Assembly: GCF_964355755.1 (NCBI RefSeq)
Contig: NC_092670.1
Location: 28,261,795 to 28,325,794 of the forward strand
Source of the DNA: Antedon mediterranea
Lineage: Eukaryota > Echinodermata > Crinoidea > Comatulida > Antedonidae
DNA: 64,000 nucleotides
Reading direction: 5' to 3'
The notes beneath the pieces are model-generated. The model worked only from the letters and a program-made list of their open reading frames with translations, was not told the origin of the DNA and made no database searches. Made by a program: the position numbers and the translations under genes. Positions 12,801-27,800 of this stretch are shown here, piece by piece (position 1 is the first letter of the stretch; every line of letters begins with the position of its first letter).

Positions 12801-15800
12801 TGTTTTTATGGTAACGAGTTATTTCGAAAATCACAAAATGGTCTAAAACGTCTCCAAATGCGATTTGAAGCAATTCTAAGCACTTTGGTGTTTTTATGGT
12901 AACGAGTTATTTCGAAAATCACAAAATGGTCTAAAACGTCTCCAAATGCGATTTGAAGCTATTCTGTACACTTTGCTGTTTTGTGTGAATAATTTTTGTT
13001 GAAATGCTCAAAATGGTCAAAAACGTTTTTAAATACTATATTAAGCTATTTTGTGTTCTTTGATGTTTTTGTGTGAAAAGTTTTATCGAAATGCTCAAAA
13101 TGGTCTAAAACGGTTTCTAATGTGATTTTAAGCACTTTGATGTTTTTATGTTAACAACTTTTTTAGAAAATCACAAAATGGTCTAAAACGTCTCCAAATG
13201 CGATTTGAAGCAATTCTAAGCACTTTGGTGTTTTTATGGTAACGAGTTATTTCGAAAATCACAAAATGGTCTAAAACGTCTCCAAATGCGATTTGAAGCT
13301 ATTCTGTACACTTTGCTGTTTTGTGTGAATAATTTTTGTCAAATTGCTCAAAATGTTCAAAAACGTTTTTTAATACTATATTAAGCTATTTTGTGCTCTT
13401 TGATGTTTTTGTGTGAAAAGTTTTATCGAAATGCTCAAAATGGTCTAAAACGGTTTCTAATGTGATTTTAAGCACTTTGATGTTTTTATGTTAACAACTT
13501 TTTTAGAAAATTACAAAATGGTGTAAAACGTCTCCAAATGCGATTTGAAGCTATTCTAAGCACTTTGGTGTTTTTATGGTAACGAGTTTTTTTGAATATC
13601 ACAAAATGGTCTAAAATGTCTCCAAATGCGATTTGAAGCTTTTCTAAGCACTTTGGTGTTTTTATGTTAACAAGTTTTTTCGAAAATCACAAAATGGTCT
13701 AAAACGTCTCCAAATGTGATTTGAAGCTATTCTAAACACTTTGGTGTTTTTATGTTAACAAGTTTTTTCGAAAATCACAAATTGGTCTAAAACGTCTCCA
13801 AATGCGATTTGAAGCTATTCTAAGCACTTTGGTGTTTTTATGTTAACAAGTTTTTTCGAAAATCACAAAATGGTGTAAAACGTCTCCAAATGCGATTTGA
13901 AGCTATTCTAAGCAATTTGGTGTTTTTATGTTAACAAGTTTTTTCGAAAATCACAAAATGGTGTAAAACGTCTCCAAATGCGATTTTAAGCTATTCTAAG
14001 CAATTTGGTGTTTTTTTATGTTAACAAGTTTTTTCGAAAATCACAAAATGGTCTAAAACGTCTCCAAATGCGATTTGAAGCTATTCTGTACACTTTGCTG
14101 TTTTGTGAGAATAATTTTTGTCGAAATGCTCAAAATGGTCAAAAACGTTTTTAAATACGATATTAAGCTATTTTGTGCTCTTTGATGTTTTTGTGTGAAA
14201 AGTTTTATCGAAATGCTCAAAATGGTCTAAAACGGTTTCTAATGTGATTTTAAGCACTTTGGTGTTTTTATGTTAACAAGTTTTTTCGAAAATCACAAAA
14301 TGGTCTAAAACGTCTCCAAATGTGATTTGAAGCTATTCAAAACACTTTGGTGTTTTTATGTTAACAAGTTTTTTCGAAAATCACAAATTGGTCTAAAACG
14401 TCTCCAAATGCGATTTGAAGCTATTTTAAGCACTTTGGTGTTTTTGTGTAACCAAGTTTTTTCGAAAATCACAAAAGGGTCTAAAATGTCTCAAAATGCG
14501 ATTTGAAGCTATTCTGTACACTTTGATGTTTTTTTGTTAACAAGTTTTTTCGAAAGTCACAAAATGGTCTAAAACGTCTCCAAATGCGATTTGAAGCTAT
14601 TCTAAGCACTTTGCTGTTTTGTGTGAATAATTTTTGTCGAAATGCTCAAAATGGTCAAAAACGTTTTTAAATACGATATTAAGCTATTTTGTGCTCTTTG
14701 ATGTTTTTGTGTGAAAAGTTTTATCGAAATGCTCAAAATGGTCTAAAACGGTTTCTAATGTGATTTTAAGCACTTTGATGTTTTTATGTTAACAACTTTT
14801 TTAGAAAATCACAAAATGGTCTAAAACGTCTCCAAATGCGATTTGAAGCAATTCTAAGCACTTTGGTGTTTTTATGGTAACGAGTTTTTTTGAATATCAC
14901 AAAATGGTCTAAAATGTCTCCAAATGCGATTTGAAGCTTTTCTAAGCACTTTGGTGTTTTTATGGTAACGAGTTTTTTTGAATATCACAAAATGGTCTAA
15001 AATGTCTCCAAATGCGATTTGAAGCTTTTCTAAGCACTTTGGTGTTTTTATGGTAACGAGTTATTTCGAAAATCACAAAATGGTCTAAAACGTCTCCAAA
15101 TGCGATTTGAAGCTATTCTGTACACTTTGCTGTTTTGTGTGAATAATTTTTGTCAAAATGCTCAAAATGGTCAAAAACGTTTTTAAATACTATATTAAGC
15201 TATTTTGTGCTCTTTGATGTTTTTGTGTGAAAAGTTTTATCGAAATGCTCAAAATGGTCTAAAACGGTTTCTAATGTGATTTTAAGCACTTTGATGTTTT
15301 TATGTTAACAACTTTTTTAGAAAATTACAAAATGGTGTAAAACGTCTCCAAATGCGATTTGAAGCTATTCTAAGCAATTTGGTGTTTTTATGTTAACAAG
15401 TTTTTTCGAAAATCACAAAATGGTCTAAAACGTCTCCAAATGCGATTTGAAGCTATTCTAAGCACTTTTGTGTTTTTATGTTAACAAGTTTTTTCGAAAA
15501 TCACAAAATGGTCTAAAATGTCTCCAAATGCGATTTGAAGCTTTTCTAAGCACTTTTGTGTTTTTATGTTTACAAGTTTTTTCGAAAATCACAAAATGGT
15601 CTAAAACGTCTCCAAATGCGATTTGAAGCTATTCTGTACACTTTGCTGTTTTGTGTGAATAATTTTTGTCAAAATGCTCAAAATGGTCAAAAACGTTTTT
15701 AAATACTATATTAAGCTATTTTGTGTTCTTTGATGTTTTTATGTGAAAAGTTTTATCGAAATGCTCAAAATGGTCTAAAACGGTTTCTAATGTGATTTTA

Positions 15801-18800
15801 AGAACTTTGATGTTTTTATGTTAAAAACTTTTTTAGAAAATCACAAAATGGTCTAAAACGTCTCCAAATGCGATTTGAAGCAATTCTAAGCACTTTGGTG
15901 TTTTTATGTTAACACGTTTTTTCGAAAATCACAAAATGGTCTACAACGTCTCCAAATGCGATTTGAAGATATTCTAAGCACTTTGGTGTTTTTATGTTAA
16001 CAAGTTTTTTCGAAAATCACAAAGTGGTATAAAACGTCTCCAAATGCGATTTTAAGGTATTCTAAGCACTTTGGTGTTTTTATGTTAACAAGTTTTTTCG
16101 AAAATCACAAAATGGTCTAAAACGTCTCCAAATGTGATTTGAAGCTATTCTAAACACTTTGGTGTTTTTATGTTAACAAGTTTTTTCGAAAATCACAAAT
16201 TGGTCTAAAACGTCTCCAAATTCGATTTGAAGCTATTTTAAGCACTTTGGTGTTTTTGTGTAACCAAGTTTTTTCGAAAATCACAAAAGGGTCTAAAATG
16301 TCTCAAAATGCGATTTGAAGATATTCTGTACACTTTGATGTTTTTATGTTAACAACTTTTTTAGAAAATCACAAAATGGTCTAAAACGTCTCCAAATGCG
16401 ATTTGAAGCAATTCTAAGCACTTTGGTGTTTTTATGGTAACGAGTTTTTTTGAATATCACAAAATGGTCTAAAATGTCTCCAAATGCGATTTGAAGCTTT
16501 TTTAAGCACTTTGGTGTTTTTATGTTAACAAGTTTTTTCGAAAATCACAAAATGGTCTAAAACGTCTCCAAATGCGATTTGAAGCTATTCTGTACACTTT
16601 GCTGTTTTGTGTGAATAATTTTTGTCGAAATGCTCAAAATGGTCAAAAACGTTTTTAAATACGATATTAAGCTATTTTGTGCTCTTTGATGTTTTTGTGT
16701 GAAAAGTTTTATCGAAATGCTCAAAATGGTCTAAAACGGTTTCTAATGTGATTTTAAGCACTTTGATGTTTTTATGTTAACAACTTTTTTAGAAAATCAC
16801 AAAATGGTCTAAAACGTCTCCAAATGCGATTTGAAGCAATTCTAAGCACTTTGGTGTTTTTATGGTAACGAGTTTTTTTGAATATCACAAAATGGTCTAA
16901 AACTTCTCCAAATGCGATTTGAAGCTTTTCTAAGCACTTTGGTGTTTTTATGTTTACAAGTTTTTTCGAAAATCACAAAATGGTCTAAAACGGCTCCAAA
17001 TACGATTTGAAGCTATTCTAAGCACTTTGGTGTTTTTATGTTAACAAGTTTTTTCGAAAATCACAAAATGGTCTAAAACGTCTCCAAATGCGATTTGAAG
17101 CTATTCTAAGCACTTTGGTGTTTTTATGTTAACAAGTTTTTTCGAAAATCACAAAATGGTGTAAAACGTCTCCAAATGCGATTTGAAGCTATTCTAAGCA
17201 ATTTTGTGTTTTTATGTTAACAAGTTTTTTCGAAAATCACAAAATGGTCTAAAACGTCTCCAAATGCGATTTGAAGCTATTCTAAGCACTTTTGTGTTTT
17301 TATGTTAACAAGTTTTTTCGAAAATCACAAAATGGTCTAAAATGTCTCAAAATGCGATTTGAAGCTATTCTGTACACTTTGCTGTTTTGTGTGAATAATT
17401 TTTGTCAAAATGCTCAAAATGGTCAAAAACGTTTTTAAATACTATATTAAGCTATTTTGTGTTCTTTGATGTTTTTGTGTGAAAAGTTTTTTCGAAATGC
17501 TCAAAATGGTCTAAAACGGTTTCTAATGTGATTTTAAGCACTTTGATGTTTTTATGTTAACAACTTTTTTAGAAAATTACAAAATGGTCTAAAACGTCTC
17601 CAAATGCGATTTGAAGCAATTCTAAGCACTTTGGTGTTTTTATGTTAACAAGTTTTTTCGAAAATCACAAAATGGTCTAAAACGTCTCCAAATGCGATTT
17701 GAAGCTATTCTGTACACTTTGCTGTTTTGTGTGAATAATTTTTGTTGAAATGCTCAAAATGGTCAAAAACGTTTTTAAATACGATATTAAGCTATTTTGT
17801 GCTCTTTGATGTTTTTGTGTGAAAAGTTTTATCGAAATGCTCAAAATGGTCTAAAACGGTTTCTAATGTGATTTTAAGCACTTTGGTGTTTTTATGTTAA
17901 CAAGTTTTTTCAAAAATCACAAAATGGTCTAAAATGTCTACAAATGCGATTTGAAGCTATTCTAAGCACTTTGGTGTTTTTATGTTAACAAGTTTTTTCG
18001 AAAATTACAAAATGGTATAAAACGTCTCCAAATGCGATTTGAAGATTTTCTAAGCACTTTGGTGTTTTTATGTTTACAAGTTTTTTCGAAAATCACAAAA
18101 TGGTCTAAAACGTCTCCAAATGCGATTTGAAGCTATTCTGTACACTTTGCTGTTTTGTGTGAATAATTTTGTCAAAATGCTCAAAATGGTCAAAAACGTT
18201 TTTAAATACTATATTAAGCTATTTTGTGTTCTTTGATGTTTTTGTGTGAAAAGTTTTATCGAAATGCTCAAAATGGTCTAAAACGGTTTCTAATGAAATG
18301 ATTTTAAGAACTTTGATGTTTTTATGTTAACAACTTTTTTAGAAAATCACAAAATGGTCTAAAACGTCTCCAAATGCGATTTGAAGCAATTCTAAGCACT
18401 TTGGTGTTTTTATGTTAACAAGTTTTTTCGAAAATCACAAAATGGTATAAAACCTCTCCAAATGCGATTTTAAGGTATTCTAAGCACTTTGGTGTTTTTA
18501 TGTTAACAAGTTTTTTCGAAAATCACAAAATGGTCTAAAACGTCTACAAATGCGATTTGAAGCTATTCTAAGCACTTTGGTGTTTTTATGTTAACAAGTT
18601 TTTTCGAAAATCACAAAATGGTATAAAACGTCTCCAAATGAGATTTTAAGGTATTCTAAGCACTTTGGTGTTTTTATGTTAACAAGTTTTTTCGAAAATC
18701 ACAAAATGGTCTAAAACGTCTACAAATGCGATTTGAAGCTATTCTAAGCACTTTGGTGTTTTTATGTTAACAAGTTTTTTCGAAAATCACAAAATGGTAT

Positions 18801-21800
18801 AAAACGTCTCCAAATGCGATTTTAAGCTATTCTAAGCAATTTGGTGTTTTTATGTTAACAAGTTTTTTCGAAAATCACAAAATGGTCGAAAATGTCACAA
18901 AATGCGATTTGAAGCTATTCTAAGCACTTTGGTGTTATTATGTTAACAAGTTTTTTCGAAAATCACAAATTGGTCTAAAACGTCTCCAAATGCGATTTGA
19001 AGCTATTTTAAGCACTTTGGTGTTTTTGTGTAACCAAGTTTTTTCGAAAATCACAAAAGAGTCTAAAATGTCTCAAAATGCGATTTGAAGCTATTCTTTA
19101 CACTTTGATGTTTTTATGTTAACAACTTTTTTAGAAAATCACAAAATGGTCTAAAACGTCTCCAAATGCGATTTGAAGCAATTCTAAGCACTTTGGTGTT
19201 TTTATGGTAACGAGTTTTTTTGAATATCACAAAATGGTCTAAAATGTCTCCAAATGCGATTTGAAGCTTTTCTAAGCACTTTGGTGTTTTTATGTTAACA
19301 AGTTTTTTCGAAAATCACAAAATGGTCTAAAACGTCTCCAAATGCGATTTGAAGCTATTCTGTACACTTTGCTGTTTTGTGTGAATAATTTTTGTCGAAA
19401 TGCTCAAAATGGTCAAAAACGTTTTTAAATACGATATTAAGCTATTTTGTGCTCTTTGATGTTTTTGTGTGAAAAGTTTTATCGAAATGCTCAAAATGGT
19501 CTAAAACGGTTTCTAATGTGATTTTAAGCACTTTGATGTTTTTATGTTAACAACTTTTTTAGAAAATCACAAAATGGTCTAAAACGTCTCCAAATGCGAT
19601 TTGAAGCAATTCTAAGCACTTTGGTGTTTTTATGGTAACGAGTTTTTTTGAATATCACAAAATGGTCTAAAACGTCTCCAAATGCGATTTGAAGCTTTTC
19701 TAAGCACTTTGGTGTTTTTATGTTTACAAGTTTTTTCGAAAATCACAAAATGGTCTAAAACGGCTCCAAATACGATTTGAAGCTATTCTAAGCACTTTGG
19801 TGTTTTTATGTTAACAAGTTTTTTCGAAAATCACAAAATGGTCTAAAACGTCTCCAAATGCGATTTGAAGCTATTCTAAGCACTTTGGTGTTTTTATGTT
19901 AACAAGTTTTTTCGAAAATCACAAAATGGTGTAAAACGTCTCCAAATGCGATTTGAAGCTATTCTAAGCAATTTTGTGTTTTTATGTTAACAAGTTTTTT
20001 CGAAAATCACAAAATGGTCTAAAACGTCTCCAAATGCGATTTGAAGCTATTCTAAGCACTTTTGTGTTTTTATGTTAACAAGTTTTTTCGAAAATCACAA
20101 AATGGTCTAAAATGTCTCAAAATGCGATTTGAAGCTATTCTGTACACTTTGCTGTTTTGTGTGAATAATTTTTGTCAAAATGCTCAAAATGGTCAAAAAC
20201 GTTTTTAAATACTATATTAAGCTATTTTGTGTTCTTTGATGTTTTTGTGTGAAAAGTTTTTTCGAAATGCTCAAAATGGTCTAAAACGGTTTCTAATGTG
20301 ATTTTAAGCACTTTGATGTTTTTATGTTAACAACTTTTTTAGAAAATTACAAAATGGTCTAAAACGTCTCCAAATGCGATTTGAAGCAATTCTAAGCACT
20401 TTGGTGTTTTTATGTTAACAAGTTTTTTCGAAAATCACAAAATGGTCTAAAACGTCTCCAAATGCGATTTGAAGCTATTCTGTACACTTTGCTGTTTTGT
20501 GTGAATAATTTTTGTTGAAATGCTCAAAATGGTCAAAAACGTTTTTAAATACGATATTAAGCTATTTTGTGCTCTTTGATGTTTTTGTGTGAAAAGTTTT
20601 ATCGAAATGCTCAAAATGGTCTAAAACGGTTTCTAATGTGATTTTAAGCACTTTGGTGTTTTTATGTTAACAAGTTTTTTCGAAAATCACAAAATGGTCT
20701 AAAATGTCTCCAAATGCGATTTGAAGCTTTTCTAAGCACTTTGGTGTTTTTATGTTAACAAGTTTTTTCGAAAATCACAAAATGGTCTAAAACGTCTCCA
20801 AATGTGATTTGAAGCTATTCTAAACACTTTGGTGTTTTTATGTTAACAAGTTTTTTCGAAAATCACAAATTGGTCTAAAACGTCTCCAAATGCGATTTGA
20901 AGCTATTTTAAGCACTTTGGTGTTTTTGTGTAACCAAGTTTTTTCGAAAATCACAAAAGGGTCTAAAATGTCTCAAAATGCGATTTGAAGCTATTCTGTA
21001 CACTTTGATGTTTTTTTGTTAACAAGTTTTTTCGAAAGTCACAAAATGGTCTAAAAAGTCTCCAAATGCGATTTGAAGCTATTCTAAGCACTTTGGTGTT
21101 TTTATGTTAACAAGTTTTATCGAAAATCACAAAATGGTGTAAAACGTCTCCAAATGCGATTTGAAGCTATTCTAAGCACTTTGGTTTTTTATGTTAACAA
21201 GTTTTTTCGAAAATCACAAAATGGTGTAAAACGTCTCCAAATGCGATTTTAAGCTATTCTAAGCAATTTGGTGTTTTTATGTTAACAAGTTTTTTCGAAA
21301 ATCACAAAATGGTCTAAAACGTCTCCAAATGCGATTTGAAGCTATTCTGTACACTTTGCTGTTTTGTGAGAATAATTTTTGTCGAAATGCTCAAAATGGT
21401 CAAAAACGTTTTTAAATACGATATTAAGCTATTTTGTGCTCTTTGATGTTTTTGTGTGAAAAGTTTTATCGAAATGCTCAAAATGGTCTAAAACGGTTTC
21501 TAATGTGATTTTAAGCACTTTGATGTTTTTATGTTAACAACTTTTTTAGAAAATTACAAAATGGTGTAAAACGTCTCCAAATGCGATTTGAAGCTATTCT
21601 AAGCAATTTCGTGTTTTTATGTTAACAAGTTTTTTCGAAAATCACAAAATGGTCTAAAACGTCTCCAAATGCGATTTGAAGCTATTCTAAGCACTTTTGT
21701 GTTTTTATGTTAACAAGTTTTTTCTAAAATCACAAAATGGTCTAAAATGTCTCCAAATGCGATTTTAAGGTATTCTAAGCACTTTGGTGTTTTTATGTTA

Positions 21801-24800
21801 ACAAGTTTTTTCGAAAATCACAAAATGGTCTAAAACGTCTACAAATGCGATTTGAAGCTATTCTAAGCACTTTGGTGTTTTTATGTTAACAAGTTTTTTC
21901 GAAAATCACAAAATGGTATAAAACGTCTCCAAATGCGATTTGAAGATTTTCTAAGCACTTTGGTGTTTTTATGTTTACAAGTTTTTTCGAAAATCACAAA
22001 ATGGTCTAAAACGTCTCCAAATGCGATTTGAAGCTATTCCGTACACTTTGCTGTTTTGTGTGAATAATTTTGTCAAAATGCTCAAAATGGTCAAAAACGT
22101 TTTTAAATACTATATTAAGCTATTTTGTGTTCTTTGATGTTTTTGTGTGAAAAGTTTTATCGAAATGCTCAAAATGGTCTAAAACGGTTTCTAATGAAAT
22201 GATTTTAAGAACTTTGATGTTTTTATGTTAACAACTTTTTTAGAAAATCACAAAATGGTCTAAAACGTCTCCAAATGCGATTTGAAGCAATTCTAAGCAC
22301 TTTGGTGTTTTTATGTTAACAAGTTTTTTCGAAAATCACAAAATGGTATAAAACCTCTCCAAATGCGATTTTAAGGTATTCTAAGCACTTTGGTGTTTTT
22401 ATGTTAACAAGTTTTTTCGAAAACCACAAAATGGTATAAAACGTCTCCAAATGCGATTTGAAGCAATTCTAAGCACTTTGGTGTTTTTATGTTAACAAGT
22501 TTTTTCGAAAATCACAAAATGGTATAAAACGTCTCCAAATGAGATTTTAAGGTATTCTAAGCACTTTGGTGTTTTTATGTTAACAAGTTTTTTCGAAAAT
22601 CACAAAATGGTCTAAAACGTCTACAAATGCGATTTGAAGCTATTCTAAGCACTTTGGTGTTTTTATGTTAACAAGTTTTTTCGAAAATCACAAAATGGTA
22701 TAAAACGTCTCCAAATGCGATTTTAAGCTATTCTAAGCAATTTGGTGTTTTTATGTTAACAAGTTTTTTCGAAAATCACAAAATGGTCGAAAATGTCACA
22801 AAATGCGATTTGAAGCTATTCTAAGCACTTTGGTGTTATTATGTTAACAAGTTTTTTCGAAAATCACAAATTGGTCTAAAACGTCTCCAAATGCGATTTG
22901 AAGCTATTCTAAGCACTTTGGTGTTTTTATGGTAACGAGTTTTTTTGAATATCACAAAATGGTCTAAAACGTCTCCAAATGCGATTTGAAGCTTTTCTAA
23001 GCACTTTGGTGTTTTTATGTTAACAAGTTTTTTCGAAAATCACAAAATGGTCTAAAACGTCTCCAAATGTGATTTGAAGCTATTCTAAACACTTTGGTGT
23101 TTTTATGTTAACAAGTTTTTTCGAAAATCACAAATTGGTCTAAAACGTCTCCAAATGCGATTTGAAGCTAGTTTAAGCACTTTGGTGTTTTTGTGTAACC
23201 AAGTTTTTTCGAAAATCACAAAAGGGTCTAAAATGTCTCAAAATGCGATTTGAAGCTATTCTGTACACTTTGATGTTTTTTTTGTTAACAAGTTTTTTCG
23301 AAAGTCACAAAATGGTCTAAAACGTCTCCAAATGCGATTTGAAGCTATTCTAAGCACTTTGGTGTTTTTATGTTAACAAGTTTTTTCGAAAATCACAAAA
23401 TGGTGTAAAACGTCTCCAAATGCGATTTGAAGCTATTCTAAGCAATTTGGTGTTTTTATGTTAACAAGTTTTTTCGAAAATCACAAAATGGTGTAAAACG
23501 TCTCCAAATGCGATTTTAAGCTATTCTAAGCAATTTGGTGTTCTTTTATGTTAACAAGTTTTTTCGAAAATCACAAAATGGTCTAAAACGTCTCCAAATG
23601 CGATTTGAAGCTATTCTAAGCACTTTTGTGTTTTTATGTTAACAAGTTTTTTCGAAAATCACAAAATGGTCTAAAATGTCTCAAAATGCGATTTGAAGCT
23701 ATTCTGTACACTTTGCTGTTTTGTGTGAATAATTTTTGTCAAAATGCTCAAAATGGTCAAAAACGTTTTTAAATACTATATTAAGCTATTTTGTGTTCTT
23801 TGATGTTTTTGTGTGAAAAGTTTTTTCGAAATGCTCAAAATGGTCTAAAACGGTTTCTAATGTGATTTTAAGCACTTTGATGTTTTTATGTTAACAACTT
23901 TTTTAGAAAATTACAAAATGGTCTAAAACGTCTCCAAATGCAATTTGAAGCAATTCTAAGCACTTTGGTGTTTTTATGTTAACAAGTTTTTTCGAAAATC
24001 ACAAAATGGTCTAAAACGTCTCCAAATGCTATTTGAAGCTATTCTGTACACTTTGCTGTTTTGTGTGAATAATTTTTGTTGAAATGCTCAAAATGGTCAA
24101 AAACGTTTTTAAATACGATATTAAGCTATTTTGTGCTCTTTGATGTTTTTGTGTGAAAAGTTTTATCGAAATGCTCAAAATGGTCTAAAACGGTTTCTAA
24201 TGTGATTTTAAGCACTTTGGTGTTTTTATGTTAACAAGTTTTTTCGAAAATCACAAAATGGTCTAAAATATCTCCAAATGCGATTTGAAGCTTTTCTAAG
24301 CACTTTGGTGTTTTTATGTTAACAAGTTTTTTCGAAAATCACAAAATGGTCTAAAACGTCTCCAAATGTGATTTGAAGCTATTCTAAACACTTTGGTGTT
24401 TTTATGTTAACAAGTTTTTTCGAAAATCACAAATTGGTCTAAAACGTCTCCAAATGCGATTTTAAGCAATTCTAAGCACTTTGGTGTTTTTATGTTAAAA
24501 AGTTTTTTTCGAAAATCACAAAATGGTCTAAAACCTCTCCAAATGCGATTTGAAGCTATTCTGTACACTTTGCTGTTTTGTGTGAATAATTTTTGTCGAA
24601 ATGCTCAAAATGGTCAAAAACGTTTTTAAATACGATATTAAGCTATTTTGTGCTCTTTGATGTTTTTGTGTGAAAAGTTTTATCGAAATGCTCAAAATGG
24701 TCTAAAACGGTTTCTAATGTGATTTTAAGCACTTTGGTGTTTTTATGTTAACAAGTTTTTTCGAAAATCACAAAATGGTCTAAAACGTCTCCAAATGTGA

Positions 24801-27800
24801 TTTGAAGCTATTTTAAACACTTTGGTGTTTTTATGTTAATAAGTTTTTTCGAAAATCACAAATTGGTCTAAAACGTCTCCAAATGCGATTTGAAGCTTTT
24901 CTAAGCACTTTGGTGTTTTTATGGTAACGAGTTATTTCGAAAATTACAAAATGGTCTAAAACGTCTCCAAATGCGATTTGAAGCTATTCTGTACACTTTG
25001 CTGTTTTGTGTGAATAATTTTTGTCAAAATGCTCAAAATGGTCAAAAACGTTTTTAAATACTATATTAAGCTATTTTGTGTTCTTTGATGTTTTTATGTG
25101 AAAAGTTTTATCGAAATGCTCAAAATGGTCTAAAACGGTTTCTAATGTGATTTTAAGAACTTTGATGTTTTTATGTTAAAAACTTTTTTAGAAAATCACA
25201 AAATGGTCTAAAACGTCTCCAAATGCGATTTGAAGCAATTCTAAGCACTTTGGTGTTTTTATGTTAACACGTTTTTTCGAAAATCACAAAATGGTCTACA
25301 ACGTCTCCAAATGCGATTTGAAGATATTCTAAGCACTTTGGTGTTTTTATGTTAACAAGTTTTTTCGAAAATCACAAAGTGGTATAAAACGTCTCCAAAT
25401 GCGATTTTAAGGTATTCTAAGCACTTTGGTGTTTTTATGTTAACAAGTTTTTTAGAAAATCACAAAATGGTCTAAAACGTCTCCAAATGCGATTTGAAGC
25501 AATTCTAAGCACTTTGGTGTTTTTATGGTAACGAGTTTTTTTGAATATCACAAAATGGTCTAAAATGTCTCCAAATGCGATTTGAAGCTTTTCTAAGCAC
25601 TTTGGTGTTTTTATGTTAACAAGTTTTTTCGAAAATCACAAAATGGTCTAAAACGTCTCCAAATGCGATTTGAAGCTATTCTGTACACTTTGCTGTTTTG
25701 TGTGAATAATTTTTGTCGAAATGCTCAAAATGGTCAAAAACGTTTTTAAATACGATATTAAGCTATTTTGTGCTCTTTGATGTTTTTGTGTGAAAAGTTT
25801 TATCGAAATGCTCAAAATGGTCTAAAACGGTTTCTAATGTGATTTTAAGCACTTTGATGTTTTTATGTTAACAACTTTTTTAGAAAATCACAAAATGGTC
25901 TAAAACGTCTCCAAATGCGATTTGAAGCTTTTCTAAGCACTTTTGTGTTTTTATGTTTACAAGTTTTTTCGAAAATCACAAAATGGTCTAAAACGGCTCC
26001 AAATACGATTTGAAGCTATTCTAAGCACTTTGGTGTTTTTATGTTAACAAGTTTTTTCGAAAATCACAAAATGGTCTAAAACGTCTCCAAATGCGATTTG
26101 AAGCTATTCTAAGCACTTTGGTGTTTTTATGTTAACAAGTTTTTTCGAAAATCACAAAATGGTGTAAAACGTCTCCAAATGCGATTTGAAGCTATTCTAA
26201 GCAATTTTGTGTTTTTATGTTAACAAGTTTTTTCGAAAATCACAAAATGGTCTAAAACGTCTCCAAATGCGATTTGAAGCTATTCTAAGCACTTTTGTGT
26301 TTTTATGTTAACAAGTTTTTTCGAAAATCACAAAATTGTCTAAAATGTCTCAAAATGCGATTTGAAGCTATTCTTTACACTTTGCTGTTTTGTGTGAATA
26401 ATTTTTGTCAAAATGCTCAAAATGGTCAAAAACGTTTTTAAATACTATATTAAGCTATTTTGTGTTCTTTGATGTTTTTGTGTGAAAAGTTTTTTCGAAA
26501 TGCTCAAAATGGTCTAAAACGGTTTCTAATGTGATTTTAAGCACTTTGATGTTTTTATGTTAACAACTTTTTTAGAAAATTACAAAATGGTCTAAAACGT
26601 CTCCAAATGCGATTTGAAGCAATTCTAAGCACTTTGGTGTTTTTATGTTAACAAGTTTTTTCGAAAATCACAAAATGGTCTAAAACGTCTCCAAATGCGA
26701 TTTGAAGCTATTCTGTACACTTTGCTGTTTTGTGTGAATAATTTTTGTTGAAATGCTCAAAATGGTCAAAAACGTTTTTAAATACGATATTAAGCTATTT
26801 TGTGCTCTTTGATGTTTTTGTGTGAAAAGTTTTATCGAAATGCTCAAAATGGTCTAAAACGGTTTCTAATGTGATTTTAAGCACTTTGGTGTTTTTATGT
26901 TAACAAGTTTTTTCGAAAATCACAAAATGGTCTAAAATGTCTCCAAATGCGATTTGAAGCTTTTCTAAGCACTTTGGTGTTTTTATGTTAACAAGTTTTT
27001 TCGAAAATCACAAAATGGTCTAAAACGTCTCCAAATGTGATTTGAAGCTATTCTAAACACTTTGGTGTTTTTATGTTAACAAGTTTTTTCGAAAATCACA
27101 AATTGGTCTAAAACGTCTCCAAATGCGATTTGAAGCTATTTTAAGCACTTTGGTGTTTTTGTGTAACCAAGTTTTTTCGAAAATCACAAAAGGGTCTAAA
27201 ATGTCTCAAAATGCGATTTGAAGCTATTCTGTACACTTTGATGTTTTTTTGTTAACAAGTTTTTTCGAAAGTCACAAAATGGTCTAAAAAGTCTCCAAAT
27301 GCGATTTGAAGCTATTCTAAGCACTTTGGTGTTTTTATGTTAACAAGTTTTATCGAAAATCACAAAATGGTGTAAAACGTCTCCAAATGCGATTTGAAGC
27401 TATTCTAAGCACTTTGGTGTTTTTATGTTAACAAGTTTTTTCGAAAATCACAAAATGGTGTAAAACGTCTCCAAATGCGATTTTAAGCTATTCTAAGCAA
27501 TTTGGTGTTTTTATGTTAACAAGTTTTTTCGAAAATCACAAAATGGTCTAAAACGTCTCCAAATGCGATTTGAAGCTATTCTGTACACTTTGCTGTTTTG
27601 TGAGAATAATTTTTGTCGAAATGCTCAAAATGGTCAAAAACGTTTTTAAATACGATATTAAGCTATTTTGTGCTCTTTGATGTTTTTGTGTGAAAAGTTT
27701 TATCGAAATGCTCAAAATGGTCTAAAACGGTTTCTAATGTGATTTTAAGCACTTTGATGTTTTTATGTTAACAACTTTTTTAGAAAATTACAAAATGGTG

